A stretch of DNA of 9,197 bases, from positions 1-9,197 of the forward strand of contig JAAYLJ010000252.1 in the NCBI GenBank assembly GCA_012521935.1, written 5' to 3'. Of this stretch, positions 1 through 6,251 are shown piece by piece. Position 1 is the stretch's first letter; each line of letters starts with the position of its first letter. Under the pieces are notes generated by a model. The model had not been told where the DNA came from and did no database searches. It saw only the letters and a program-made list of their open reading frames with translations. The stretch is from Campylobacteraceae bacterium. GTDB lineage: Bacteria > Campylobacterota > Campylobacteria > Campylobacterales > Campylobacteraceae. Both the position numbers and the translations under genes were made by a program.

Positions 1-765
1 ATTTTGCTCCAAAAATCTAGTTATTTGATCAAAAACAAAACCAACTTGTAAACTTCTTTGTGAAAAACTAGAAGTAGTTACATTTAAACTTGTGGGCAAC
101 TCTTTTGTAAGAGTTGGTTGCTCTAGCCATCTTCCTTGAGTTAAAAATCCACTTTGGATTTTTGTATTATAAATTTTTTCTATCTCTTTTTGATTGTAAG
201 GGGTGGATGCAGCTTTTACAAAAAGTGGAATTTTTTTAGAAATTTTAGTAAAAACTTCATGTTCAAATGGGCTAAAATAGCCATCATGGTAGATAGTTAT
301 CTCTTTTAAACTAGCTAAAAACTCTTCATCAATTGTGTAGTTTTTTACAACTGTTATTGAGTCAAAATATCCAATATCTTCAAGTTTTTTACAATACCTA
401 TCATAAACTTTTTCTAAAATTTTCAAATGCTCTTCATAATTTGCATAAGTATCAGCCATTAAAAGTTCATGAAAACTCTTTTTCTCAGAACTTATTTCTG
501 AAAAAAATCTAAATAAATAGTCTGAGTATTTAACAAAAGCCATAAATTCAGTAGGGATCTTAAGCTCTTTAAATGAGTCAAATTTTATGGCCTCTTGCAT
601 GCAAAGATCTCTTATTAGAGTGTCAGCTCTTTTAAAACCTTTGACATATATGGCTTCTTCAAAAAAACTTTGTAAAGAGTAAGCTTTTTCTAAAAGTCTA
701 TCTGCTTCTGGAGTCTCTTCATAAAAGGCTCTTACGGCTCTATTTGTAGGAAAAATGTGTACCAT
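1..765 (-). CDS. addB: AddB-like helicase/nuclease subunit, N-terminal part (partial, runs off left edge)
   Basis: An open frame of 255 codons with no stop runs from an ATG at 765 to the left edge, so the 3' part is missing. The protein begins MVHIFPTNRAVRAFYEE. A PTNRA(V/I)R segment near the N-terminus, followed by a helical region rich in Phe, Tyr, Lys and Glu, resembles what I know of epsilonproteobacterial AddB (PD-(D/E)XK nuclease family) proteins. AddB pairs with AddA to resect DNA double-strand ends for recombinational repair in the cytoplasm. No Walker A motif is visible in the first 255 residues, and the nuclease domain would lie outside the window. The start is supported by a purine-rich Shine-Dalgarno (AAGGGAGG, 770-777). 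The gene follows the FixH-like gene by 33 nt. C. jejuni, as I recall, has an addBA pair at the same place, so addA is expected further left. The family call rests on a short motif and synteny. Confidence 0.68.
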   Translation of the reverse strand, partial: MVHIFPTNRAVRAFYEETPEADRLLEKAYSLQSFFEEAIYVKGFKRADTLIRDLCMQEAIKFDSFKELKIPTEFMAFVKYSDYLFRFFSEISSEKKSFHELLMADTYANYEEHLKILEKVYDRYCKKLEDIGYFDSITVVKNYTIDEEFLASLKEITIYHDGYFSPFEHEVFTKISKKIPLFVKAASTPYNQKEIEKIYNTKIQSGFLTQGRWLEQPTLTKELPTSLNVTTSSFSQRSLQVGFVFDQITRFLEQN

Positions 766-798
766 CTGCCCTCCCTTATTGGGGCAATTGTATCAAAA

Positions 799-1308
799 TT
801 ATGGTACAGCTAAGATTTCATGTTTGTAAAAACCCTCATCTTTATCTATCTTAATTTTTGCCAAAACCTGCCATCTGCCTGGCTTATCTAAAACAATAGG
901 GCCAAAAAGATACTCTCCATTTTCAAACTTAAAGCTATTTAAAACTTGATTTGAACTATTTGAATCTGGCCTAGTTAAAAGCAGTTCAATCTTTGCATTT
1001 TCTATATTTTTTAACTCTTTTATAGAGGTAATATTTAGTAAAACAGTTGATGGTTTATTCATAGTTAACTCTTTAGTTAAAAAACTAATTTCAAATTTCT
1101 CCTTAAAAATAGCCTGTTTTGTAAGTAAATCATTTATATTTTCATCTACTTTGTGGTAGTTTGATAAGAAAAACCCATCATCTAACTCAACTGGATTTTG
1201 AAGTGCGATTTTAACTGTTATCCCACAAGCAATCACAACTAAAATAATACTTCCAACAATTGCAAATGGCCAAAAGTTCAGTTTATCTCTATTTTTTGTA
1301 AGTTCCAT
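799..1308 (-). CDS. FixH/CcoH-like membrane-anchored cbb3 oxidase assembly protein
   Basis: The 169-residue protein has a short cytoplasmic N-terminus, one membrane span (about residues 12-34) and a periplasmic beta-rich domain. After the span comes a segment LDDGFFLSNYHKVDENIN, which fits the FixH pattern of an acidic/aromatic stretch followed by a Tyr and Asn. The C-terminal part carries LTRP (about 111-114) and GRWQV (144-148), typical of the FixH/YtkA-like fold. FixH/CcoH proteins are needed for stable assembly of cbb3 oxidase, and this gene sits in the ccoNOQP operon, which supports that role. The start overlaps the preceding TPM-like gene by 20 nt; an AAAGG Shine-Dalgarno lies 9 nt upstream of the ATG. 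The family call comes from topology, motifs and position; overall similarity to rhizobial FixH looks low. Confidence 0.72.
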   Translation of the reverse strand: MELTKNRDKLNFWPFAIVGSIILVVIACGITVKIALQNPVELDDGFFLSNYHKVDENINDLLTKQAIFKEKFEISFLTKELTMNKPSTVLLNITSIKELKNIENAKIELLLTRPDSNSSNQVLNSFKFENGEYLFGPIVLDKPGRWQVLAKIKIDKDEGFYKHEILAVP

Positions 1309-1876
1309 ATCTTTTAACCTTTCTTGAAATAATCACTGCTGCTGCCCAAAATATAACGCCATAAAAAATTATCTTTAAAAGTCCAAAAGTCTTTTTATTG
1401 CTACTTCCAACAGCCTCTTTTAACTCTATATTTTTTGACTGTGCGATCTGTTCAACTAAATCTGCATATCCATTTAACATCGCAGCACTAAAATAATCCC
1501 CTTTTTTACTAGAAAGGATTGGTAAAATAGTTCCTCTCCATGGCAAAGGACTTAAGATTGCATCTTTATCAAATAGCTTTAAAACATCGCTACTAGCTAA
1601 AATGTCAACTTGATGCTCTTTTTTTGTTAAAAATATAATTGCAAATGGAGGAGTTAAGCTTAACTCCTTAAAATACTCCTCCTTAGTTTTGCCACTTAAA
1701 CTCTCAAGTGCGACAACGCCAGTTAAAATACCACTTTTTTCATATAGCTCATTTCCCAAAGCTTCGATTTTTGGCCTACTCTTCTCTCCTACTACCTCTT
1801 CATTAACAAAGAGCACGCTAGCTTCAAGCGTGCTTAGTAAAAATAGTAAAAAAGTGGCAATGCTTAAAACTCTCAT
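1289..1876 (-). CDS. TPM-domain-like exported protein with C-terminal membrane anchor
   Basis: The protein is 195 residues from the chosen start. It opens with a signal peptide (MRVLSIATFL, hydrophobic to about residue 18, probable cleavage after LEA). A mixed alpha/beta periplasmic domain follows (about 20-150) with LTGVVALESL and PPFAIIFLTKKEHQVDILAS, which resembles the TPM fold (Pfam TPM_phosphatase). One membrane span (about 164-184) and a basic tail KVKRYGTYKK complete it. A longer reading frame adds 14 residues up to 1918, but I reject it: the internal ATG at 1876 overlaps the stop of the upstream 33-codon gene as ATGA and puts the signal peptide at the N-terminus. The gene lies between the small-protein gene and the FixH-like gene of the cco operon. 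A role in oxidase assembly or cytochrome maturation is inferred from position only; no catalytic residues can be named. Confidence 0.7.
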   Translation of the reverse strand: MRVLSIATFLLFLLSTLEASVLFVNEEVVGEKSRPKIEALGNELYEKSGILTGVVALESLSGKTKEEYFKELSLTPPFAIIFLTKKEHQVDILASSDVLKLFDKDAILSPLPWRGTILPILSSKKGDYFSAAMLNGYADLVEQIAQSKNIELKEAVGSSNKKTFGLLKIIFYGVIFWAAAVIISRKVKRYGTYKK

Positions 1877-1974
1877 CCTATGTACAGATGGTTTGGAGTT
1901 AAAACTGCCCACGCGCAAATTAGCGCCGTAATAATAAGCCCAACGGTAATAATTTTTTCCATATGATTAGCCAT
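1873..1974 (-). CDS. 33-residue single-span membrane microprotein in the cco operon
   Basis: A 33-codon gene, easily missed because of its size, fills the gap between the DUF4006-like and TPM-like genes. The protein starts MANHMEKII, has one hydrophobic span (about residues 8-24, containing a Cys and a Trp) and ends TPNHLYIG. Two things argue that it is translated. A strong Shine-Dalgarno AAAGGAG (1980-1986) lies 5 nt before the ATG, and the TGA stop overlaps the ATG of the next gene as ATGA, a usual sign of translational coupling. Without it, the gene behind would have an unusually long gap and no good ribosome site. I do not recognise a family. By size and topology it could be a small oxidase subunit or assembly factor comparable to CcoM of Pseudomonas cbb3 or CydX of bd oxidase, but I see no sequence similarity that proves this. 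Confidence 0.72.
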   Translation of the reverse strand: MANHMEKIITVGLIITALICAWAVLTPNHLYIG

Positions 1975-1976
1975 AT

Positions 1977-2183
1977 CTACTCCTTTATAACCTTAAAAGA
2001 TGCACTATTTTTATCAATCATTTTGATTTGATTAGCATTTTCTATGGTGTATGGTTTATTTGCAACGCTTCTTTGAGCTTTTATCCCTAACCAAGTTAAA
2101 ACTACAAGGATAGTTATTAAAAGCAAAGTTGCTATGAGCATTCCAGTGATTCCATGGATTGAAAAAATACTTCTATTATTCAT
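1977..2183 (-). CDS. DUF4006-like small membrane protein
   Basis: A 68-residue protein with the start MNNRSIFSIHGITGMLIATL, one membrane span (about residues 13-34) and a short soluble tail containing NKPYTIENANQIKMI. The length, the (I/L)xGITGMLIA segment and the place directly behind ccoP fit the DUF4006 family, which as far as I know is confined to Campylobacterota and has no assigned function. The start is supported by AAGGAG 6 nt upstream; this Shine-Dalgarno overlaps the TAA stop of ccoP (TAAGGAG). The last codons in turn contain the Shine-Dalgarno of the 33-residue gene. A structural or assembly role in the cbb3 oxidase is inferred from conserved position only. Confidence 0.75.
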   Translation of the reverse strand: MNNRSIFSIHGITGMLIATLLLITILVVLTWLGIKAQRSVANKPYTIENANQIKMIDKNSASFKVIKE

Positions 2184-2192
2184 CTTCTCTCC

Positions 2193-3041
2193 TTAAAGCG
2201 ATAATATATAGGTTCCAACGGCTTCTTTTTGGATATCACTTAATCTACCATCTTTAAAAGCTGGCATCATCCCAATGTCACCATTTTTGCCTCTTTCTAG
2301 CACTTCTTTAACAAATTCACTCTTTCCATAGATAGAAAGATCTGGGGTTTGCCCCATCATGCCCTTTCCATCATCACCATGGCAAGCCGCACAAGTTGCA
2401 AAAAGTGCTTCACCCATAGCTACTTGCGCTTCATCTTCGCTTGTTGAAGTTTTAGAAATCTCTTTTACTATATATGCTGCAACAGCTTTTGCACTATCTT
2501 CATCTAGCATTCCTGCTGGCATTTCACCAAAAGGATAGTCTAATCCACTGCTTCCATTAACAATTGCATCAACTATCCCCTCTTTTTTGCCCCATACTGT
2601 TAAATCAGCTGCTTTATTGTCCATTCCATCAGCTGTAATCCCATGACATGGAGCACATTGAACTAAATATATCCCCTCTCCCATGGCTAAAAGTGTACCT
2701 TTGCTAGGATCAGCCCACTTACTTTCAAACTTTTTATTATAATTTTCTACCTCTTCATTATACTCTCCTATTTGAGAGTACGCATTTACAGGGTATCCAT
2801 AAAGCATATACCAAACAGCCCAAGCTATGAGTAAAAGAAATACAACAGCCCATCCCATTGGAACAGGGTTTTTATACTTTCCTATTCCATCTTGGCTATC
2901 TTCATATAGCTCTCCTTCACTCTTATCATCTTTTATCTGTTTAATATATTTACCAGCGACTAAGACTGTAGCAATTATTATGGTGGCTGCACCTATAATA
3001 GATAGCAGATTGACATTGTCGCTTAAGTTAAACCACTCCAT
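2193..3041 (-). CDS. ccoP: cbb3-type cytochrome c oxidase subunit III, diheme CcoP
   Basis: A 282-residue membrane-bound diheme cytochrome c that passes electrons towards CcoO/CcoN. Two membrane spans (about residues 12-31 and 63-82) flank a cytoplasmic loop ending in the KNPVPMGW motif typical of CcoP. The periplasmic part has two c-type heme sites: CAPCH (Cys129, Cys132, His133) with Met174 in GEMPAG as probable sixth ligand, and CAACH (Cys217, Cys220, His221) with Met258 or Met259 in GMMPAF. Length and domain order are normal for the N-terminally extended two-span form. The ATG follows the ccoQ stop immediately (TAAATG), and its Shine-Dalgarno AAAGGAG lies inside the last ccoQ codons, 6 nt away. 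Heme attachment needs the cytochrome c maturation system, which is not in this window. Confidence 0.97.
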   Translation of the reverse strand: MEWFNLSDNVNLLSIIGAATIIIATVLVAGKYIKQIKDDKSEGELYEDSQDGIGKYKNPVPMGWAVVFLLLIAWAVWYMLYGYPVNAYSQIGEYNEEVENYNKKFESKWADPSKGTLLAMGEGIYLVQCAPCHGITADGMDNKAADLTVWGKKEGIVDAIVNGSSGLDYPFGEMPAGMLDEDSAKAVAAYIVKEISKTSTSEDEAQVAMGEALFATCAACHGDDGKGMMGQTPDLSIYGKSEFVKEVLERGKNGDIGMMPAFKDGRLSDIQKEAVGTYILSL

Positions 3042-3266
3042 TTATAGCTCCTTTTCTTTTCTACCAGCCTCTTGCTCTTTTTTTTCAACAGGCTCATCAT
3101 CAATCTCATCATTTAATGCCATATTTGCATACTTTTCGTAATCTCTTCTGCCAGTTTTTTCTGATTTGTATAGATGGTAAATATATCCATACAAAACTAC
3201 AGCTAAGAAAACCGTAAGAAAGAAATAACCATAAGCTTGAAACTCTTTAATTGATTCAATATCCAC
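3042..3266 (-). CDS. ccoQ: cbb3-type cytochrome oxidase CcoQ/FixQ subunit (GTG start)
   Basis: A 74-residue protein with one membrane span (about residues 13-30, YFFLTVFLAVVLYGYIYHLY) followed by a charged cytoplasmic tail that includes TGRRDYEKYANMAL and ends in a Lys/Glu-rich stretch. This layout, and the RRDYEKY-like segment, are typical of CcoQ. CcoQ stabilises the association of CcoP with the CcoNO core and has no cofactor. The start is a GTG at 3266-3264, not an ATG; a Shine-Dalgarno AAGGCG overlaps the ccoO TAA stop about 5-7 nt upstream, and there is no nearer ATG that would keep the span. The tail is somewhat longer than in many short CcoQ proteins. Position between ccoO and ccoP confirms the call. 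Confidence 0.93.
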   Translation of the reverse strand: MDIESIKEFQAYGYFFLTVFLAVVLYGYIYHLYKSEKTGRRDYEKYANMALNDEIDDEPVEKKEQEAGRKEKEL

Positions 3267-3275
3267 TTTTTCGCC

Positions 3276-3941
3276 TTATTTTAAGCTGTTTAAGTATGCA
3301 ATCATTGCAACTATCTGCCTAATCTCGCCTTTGGCAAAAGCATCTTTTACCTCTTGATTTTTCATCTTATCAACAATAACTTTTGCCTCTTTAAACATTT
3401 GTTCTTTTGCCTCTTCCCAGTTACCTAGCTTTGGCATACCCTCTTCATCATAAGGTACGCTAAAAACTTTTTTAACTGTATAAGCTTCCGCATAAGCAGT
3501 CTCTAAATCTGCATTTTTCGTAAACATATGTTTATAAGCTGGCATTATAGATTTAGGTACAACAGAGATTGGCTCCCACATATGATTTTCATGCCAATCA
3601 GTAGTTCTATAATTTCCAACTCTCATTAAATCTGGGCCAGTTCTTTTAGATCCCCAAAGAAATGGCCTATCATAAGCATATTCACCACTTAAAGAGTACA
3701 TTCCATACCTATCTGTTTCAGACTTAAATGGCCTAATAAGCTGTGAATGACAAGCATTACAGCTATCTTTAATATAAACATGCCTTCCTGCTAACTCCAA
3801 AGGAGTATAAGGTTTAGTCCCCTCAACTGGCCTAGCTTGCTCCGTAAAATGAGGTAAGTTTTCAATAACTCCCGCATAAGCAATAACCAAAAAGAGAACA
3901 ACTGCAAAAAAGAAAGGTCTTTTTTCTAACCAAGCAAACAT
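3276..3941 (-). CDS. ccoO: cbb3-type cytochrome c oxidase subunit II, monoheme CcoO
   Basis: A 221-residue membrane-anchored monoheme cytochrome c, part of the catalytic CcoNO core. It has one N-terminal membrane span (about residues 9-28) and a periplasmic domain. The heme c site is CNACH (Cys61, Cys64, His65) in the family context DSCNACHSQLIRPF, and the distal ligand is probably Met133 in SIMPAY. The segment SKRTGPDLMRVGNYRTTDWHENHMW is also family-typical; only its short anchors GPDLMR (102-107) and DWHENH (115-120) are needed for the call. The gene follows ccoN by 14 nt with Shine-Dalgarno AAAGGAG, and ccoQ starts 9 nt behind its stop. All expected residues are present and the length is normal. 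Confidence 0.97.
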   Translation of the reverse strand: MFAWLEKRPFFFAVVLFLVIAYAGVIENLPHFTEQARPVEGTKPYTPLELAGRHVYIKDSCNACHSQLIRPFKSETDRYGMYSLSGEYAYDRPFLWGSKRTGPDLMRVGNYRTTDWHENHMWEPISVVPKSIMPAYKHMFTKNADLETAYAEAYTVKKVFSVPYDEEGMPKLGNWEEAKEQMFKEAKVIVDKMKNQEVKDAFAKGEIRQIVAMIAYLNSLK

Positions 3942-3955
3942 ATTATCTCCTTTCG

Positions 3956-5422
3956 TTACGCTGCTATTGGAGAAGCTGAAATTGGCTCTTTTTCAAGAAC
4001 TCTGCCTCTGCTTATAGTTTTGTACATATTATATGTAAACATAAAAAATCCAATTAAATAAAAGAGTCCGCCAGTTGCCCTAATCACATAATAAGGGATT
4101 AAAACTGTTACAGTATCTATAAATGAGTAAGTTAAGTTTCCAAACTGATCAGTAGCTCTCCACATCATTCCTTGAGTAATTCCTGAAACCCACATACTTG
4201 AGAAGTAAAGAACAATTCCTGTTGTTTGAAGCCAAAACTGCATCTCCATCAATTTTTTACTATATAACTCTTTTTTGAAGATTCTAGGAGCCATGTGAAA
4301 CATTGCTGCCATTGTCATAAAACCAACCCAGCCAAGTGTTCCATCATGAACATGCCCTGGTATCCAATCTGTAAAGTGCGCTAAAGCGTTAACAGATTTG
4401 ATGGATTGGATAGGTCCTTCAATTGTACTAAACATATAAAAAGTTGATGCTAAGATCATAAATTTAATCAAAGGATTTGACTTAAGCTGTCCCCATTCGC
4501 CCTTCATTGTAAGTAGAATATTTATCGCACTTCCCCATGATGGCAATATTAAAACGATTGAAAACACTGAAGCCATAGTTTGCATCCAATCTGGAACAGT
4601 GGAGTAAAGAAGATGATGCCCACCAGCCCAAAGATATACAAACATTAAAGCCCAAAATGAAAGCAAGGATAGTTTATATGAAAATATTGGCTGTCCTGAT
4701 TCCTTTGGAAGAAAGTAGTAAATTTGAGCAATTATCCCAACTGTAAAGACAAAAGCTACCGCATTATGTCCATACCACCACTGAATAAGCGCATCATTTG
4801 TTCCTGCGTACATTGAAACTGAATGAAGAATATCTCCCATTCCAGCTACAAAGTATGTTGGTACTTCCATATTATTAAATAGATAAAGCATTGCTATGCC
4901 TAAAAATGTAGCTATATAGTACCAAAGTGAAATATATAGAGTTTTTTCTCTTCTTATTCCAATTAGTCCAAATATGCTAACACCCCAAAGCACCCAAAGA
5001 ATGACTATTGCAATATCTATTGGCCACTCAAGCTCTGCATACTCTTTTGAAGTTGTATATCCCGCAAATAAAGATACAACAGCAGCTGTCATGGTAATTA
5101 GGTAGATCCAAAAATGAAGCTTCCCTACAGCCATCAAAAATGGTGACTCCGCCATTGAAACCTTTAAAACTCTCTGTCCTACATAGTACCAAGTAGCAAA
5201 TATGCCCGATAGCATGAAGCCAAAGATTGAACCGTTGGTGTGTAAAGGTCTTAACCTACCAAAAGTACCATACTCTCCCGCTAAGTAGTTTAAATCTGGA
5301 AAAGCCATTTGGTATGCAATGATAGTCCCAATTAGCATCCCAACTATTCCAAAAAAAACAGTTGTATAGATAAACCATTTAGCAACCGTGTAGTCGTAGT
5401 TTAACACTTCGCCTTTTTGCAT
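3956..5422 (-). CDS. ccoN: cbb3-type cytochrome c oxidase catalytic subunit I, CcoN
   Basis: The 488-residue polytopic heme-copper oxidase subunit reduces O2 to water at a heme b3-CuB site and pumps protons. The ligands can be placed by motif: His61 (RPLHTN) and His359 for low-spin heme b, His357 in GHVHDGTLGW for heme b3, and His219 (WWYGHN), His269 and His270 (GGHH) for CuB. Tyr263, six residues before His269, matches the cross-linked active-site tyrosine of the C family of oxidases. About 12 membrane spans are expected from the hydrophobic profile. It is the first gene of the oxidase operon, preceded by Shine-Dalgarno TAGGAGAG about 6 nt upstream and by a 131-nt region with promoter and operator-like elements. 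High-affinity cbb3 oxidases serve microaerobic respiration, which fits the proposed Campylobacterota host. Confidence 0.98.
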   Translation of the reverse strand: MQKGEVLNYDYTVAKWFIYTTVFFGIVGMLIGTIIAYQMAFPDLNYLAGEYGTFGRLRPLHTNGSIFGFMLSGIFATWYYVGQRVLKVSMAESPFLMAVGKLHFWIYLITMTAAVVSLFAGYTTSKEYAELEWPIDIAIVILWVLWGVSIFGLIGIRREKTLYISLWYYIATFLGIAMLYLFNNMEVPTYFVAGMGDILHSVSMYAGTNDALIQWWYGHNAVAFVFTVGIIAQIYYFLPKESGQPIFSYKLSLLSFWALMFVYLWAGGHHLLYSTVPDWMQTMASVFSIVLILPSWGSAINILLTMKGEWGQLKSNPLIKFMILASTFYMFSTIEGPIQSIKSVNALAHFTDWIPGHVHDGTLGWVGFMTMAAMFHMAPRIFKKELYSKKLMEMQFWLQTTGIVLYFSSMWVSGITQGMMWRATDQFGNLTYSFIDTVTVLIPYYVIRATGGLFYLIGFFMFTYNMYKTISRGRVLEKEPISASPIAA

Positions 5423-5423
5423 T

Positions 5424-5444
5424 AAATCTCTCCTAGGAAGATTT
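5424..5444 (-). promoter_or_regulatory. Hairpin presenting the ccoN ribosome binding site
   Basis: In transcript direction, AAATCT (5444-5439) and AGATTT (5429-5424) form a perfect 6-bp stem directly before the ccoN ATG. The 9-nt loop TCCTAGGAG contains the Shine-Dalgarno sequence. The stem is AU-rich and weak, so a role in tuning ccoN translation is only a suggestion. Confidence 0.4.
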
Positions 5445-5468
5445 TTATGTCACAAAAATATCACATAA
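5445..5468 (-). promoter_or_regulatory. 24-bp inverted repeat at the predicted ccoN transcription start
   Basis: The arms TTATGTGA and TGACATAA are 8 bp each, with one mismatch between the left arm and the complement of the right arm, and an 8-bp spacer. The element begins about 8 bp downstream of the -10 box, so it would cover the first transcribed bases. Placement suits a repressor operator; no regulator can be named from the arms, which do not match an FNR site (TTGAT-N4-ATCAA). Confidence 0.4.
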
Positions 5469-5475
5469 TGACGAA

Positions 5476-5481
5476 ATTATA
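5476..5481 (-). promoter_or_regulatory. Probable -10 box of the ccoNOQP promoter
   Basis: TATAAT is a perfect sigma-70 -10 hexamer, 53 nt upstream of the ccoN ATG. Transcription would start near 5469. No clear -35 hexamer is found 17 bp further up (GCTTCC), which is normal for Campylobacterota and also for activator-dependent promoters. An alternative weaker TATATT lies at 5490-5495. Confidence 0.6.
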
Positions 5482-5509
5482 AATTATTTAATATAGAAGG
5501 AAGCTTAAA

Positions 5510-5527
5510 GTGTTAAAAAAGTGTTAA
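5510..5527 (-). promoter_or_regulatory. TTAACAC direct repeat, 11-bp period, upstream of the ccoN promoter
   Basis: TTAACAC occurs at 5527-5521 and again at 5516-5510 in transcript direction, each followed by TTT, giving an exact 11-bp period. Relative to a start near 5469 the repeats cover about -58 to -41, just above the -35 position. Tandem half-sites with an 11-bp period in this position are the usual target layout of OmpR/PhoB-type activators, and such a regulator is encoded immediately upstream (5554-6231). Binding is inferred, not shown. Confidence 0.55.
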
Positions 5528-5537
5528 TTTAATAAAA

Positions 5538-5553
5538 TTTTTAAAGTTAAAAA
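5538..5553 (-). terminator. Weak AT-only hairpin after the response regulator gene
   Basis: TTTTTAA and TTAAAAA form an inverted repeat directly behind the regulator stop, followed by TTTTATT. As RNA this is a stem of about six A-U pairs with a 4-nt loop and a short U-rich tail. It has no G-C pairs, so at best it is a leaky terminator; read-through from the regulator into ccoN is plausible. Confidence 0.3.
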
Positions 5554-6231
5554 CTATAATCCAATCTTATATCCAAGACCGGGTACATTTTTTATGAAAC
5601 TTTTATCAGTTTTTTCTCTAACTCTTTTTATGAAAGTTCTAACTGCAGCGTCGCTAACTCCTTTGTTTAGCCAAACTGATTTTTTCAAATCTTCATGAGT
5701 TACATAAGTGCCAAGATTTTTTACAAGTAAAGTTATAAAAAGAAGCTCTTTTTTAGTAAGTGGGATTATTTTATCTTCATATATTAAAGCTCTTTTTCCT
5801 TTATCAAAATGATACCCTTGTCCAATTTCCAAAATATCACCAACTACAAAGTTAACCTTAGCTTCTTCATTTATGGTTTGCATAAGCTCTTCTAAGTCTA
5901 TTGGTTTAATGAGATACTTATCTACCTTCACATCTATTGCTTTAATGAGTCTCTCTCTTTCGCTAAAGGCGCTAAGAATGATGATTGGGGTGTCTTTAGA
6001 GATCTCTTTTATGGCTCTAGCCATATCTAATCCATCCATAACTGGCATAGATATATCTGTAACTACTATGTCTGGTTTATATTTTTTAAATTTTTTGAAA
6101 CCCTCTTCTCCATCTTTTGCAGTTATTACTCTTGCAAATTCATCCTCAATTGCACTAACTAAAGCATCTCTAATGCTCTGTTCATCCTCTACAAATAAAA
6201 TAGTTAAATGTTTCAAATCTATAAAGCTCAT
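5554..6231 (-). CDS. OmpR/PhoB-family response regulator (BumR-like by synteny)
   Basis: A 225-residue response regulator. The N-terminal receiver domain (about residues 8-125) has the acidic pair in FVEDE, the phosphoacceptor Asp59 in VVTDISMPVMDG, Ser87 in IILSAF and Lys109 in YLIKP. The C-terminal winged-helix domain (about 130-225) has the OmpR-type features LTKKELLFITLL, DAAVRTFIKRVREK (recognition helix region) and PGLGYKI. I chose the ATG at 6231, which has a GGAG Shine-Dalgarno 6 nt upstream, over a GTG at 6243 that adds MEKS and has no ribosome site. The gene starts 20 nt behind the kinase stop, so the two form a cognate pair. Its C. jejuni counterpart by position is Cj1491c, reported as BumR (from memory). 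The direct repeat before ccoN is a candidate target. Confidence 0.92.
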   Translation of the reverse strand: MSFIDLKHLTILFVEDEQSIRDALVSAIEDEFARVITAKDGEEGFKKFKKYKPDIVVTDISMPVMDGLDMARAIKEISKDTPIIILSAFSERERLIKAIDVKVDKYLIKPIDLEELMQTINEEAKVNFVVGDILEIGQGYHFDKGKRALIYEDKIIPLTKKELLFITLLVKNLGTYVTHEDLKKSVWLNKGVSDAAVRTFIKRVREKTDKSFIKNVPGLGYKIGL

Positions 6232-6251
6232 ACTCTTCTCCACTTTTTAAA

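Noticed and set aside
787..792. TACAAT as -10 box of a private addB promoter
   Set aside because: Only a partial match with no supporting upstream element; kept as a possibility in the addB finding but not listed as a feature.
1874..1918. Upstream start of the TPM-like gene at 1918, adding 14 residues
   Set aside because: It would bury the signal peptide, lies inside the 33-residue gene and has no Shine-Dalgarno; the ATGA-coupled ATG at 1876 fits better.
1689..1931. 80-codon open frame on the plus strand
   Set aside because: It lies antisense to the TPM-like gene and the 33-residue gene, has a Ser/Leu-rich composition typical of the reverse of a coding frame, and shows no family motif.
2827..3141. 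104-codon open frame on the plus strand
   Set aside because: It is antisense to ccoP and ccoQ, which are certain, and its Ser/Phe/Ile-rich protein is a reverse-strand shadow.
5510..5527. CRP/FNR-type site (TTAAC-N4-GTTAA)
   Set aside because: The two TTAAC elements are in the same orientation and no GTTAA half-site is present.
6232..6243. GTG start of the response regulator at 6243
   Set aside because: The GTG itself forms part of the GGAG Shine-Dalgarno of the ATG at 6231, and only A/T-rich sequence without a ribosome site precedes it.
5873..6250. 125-codon open frame on the plus strand
   Set aside because: It is antisense to the receiver domain of the response regulator and has no ribosome site or recognisable domain.
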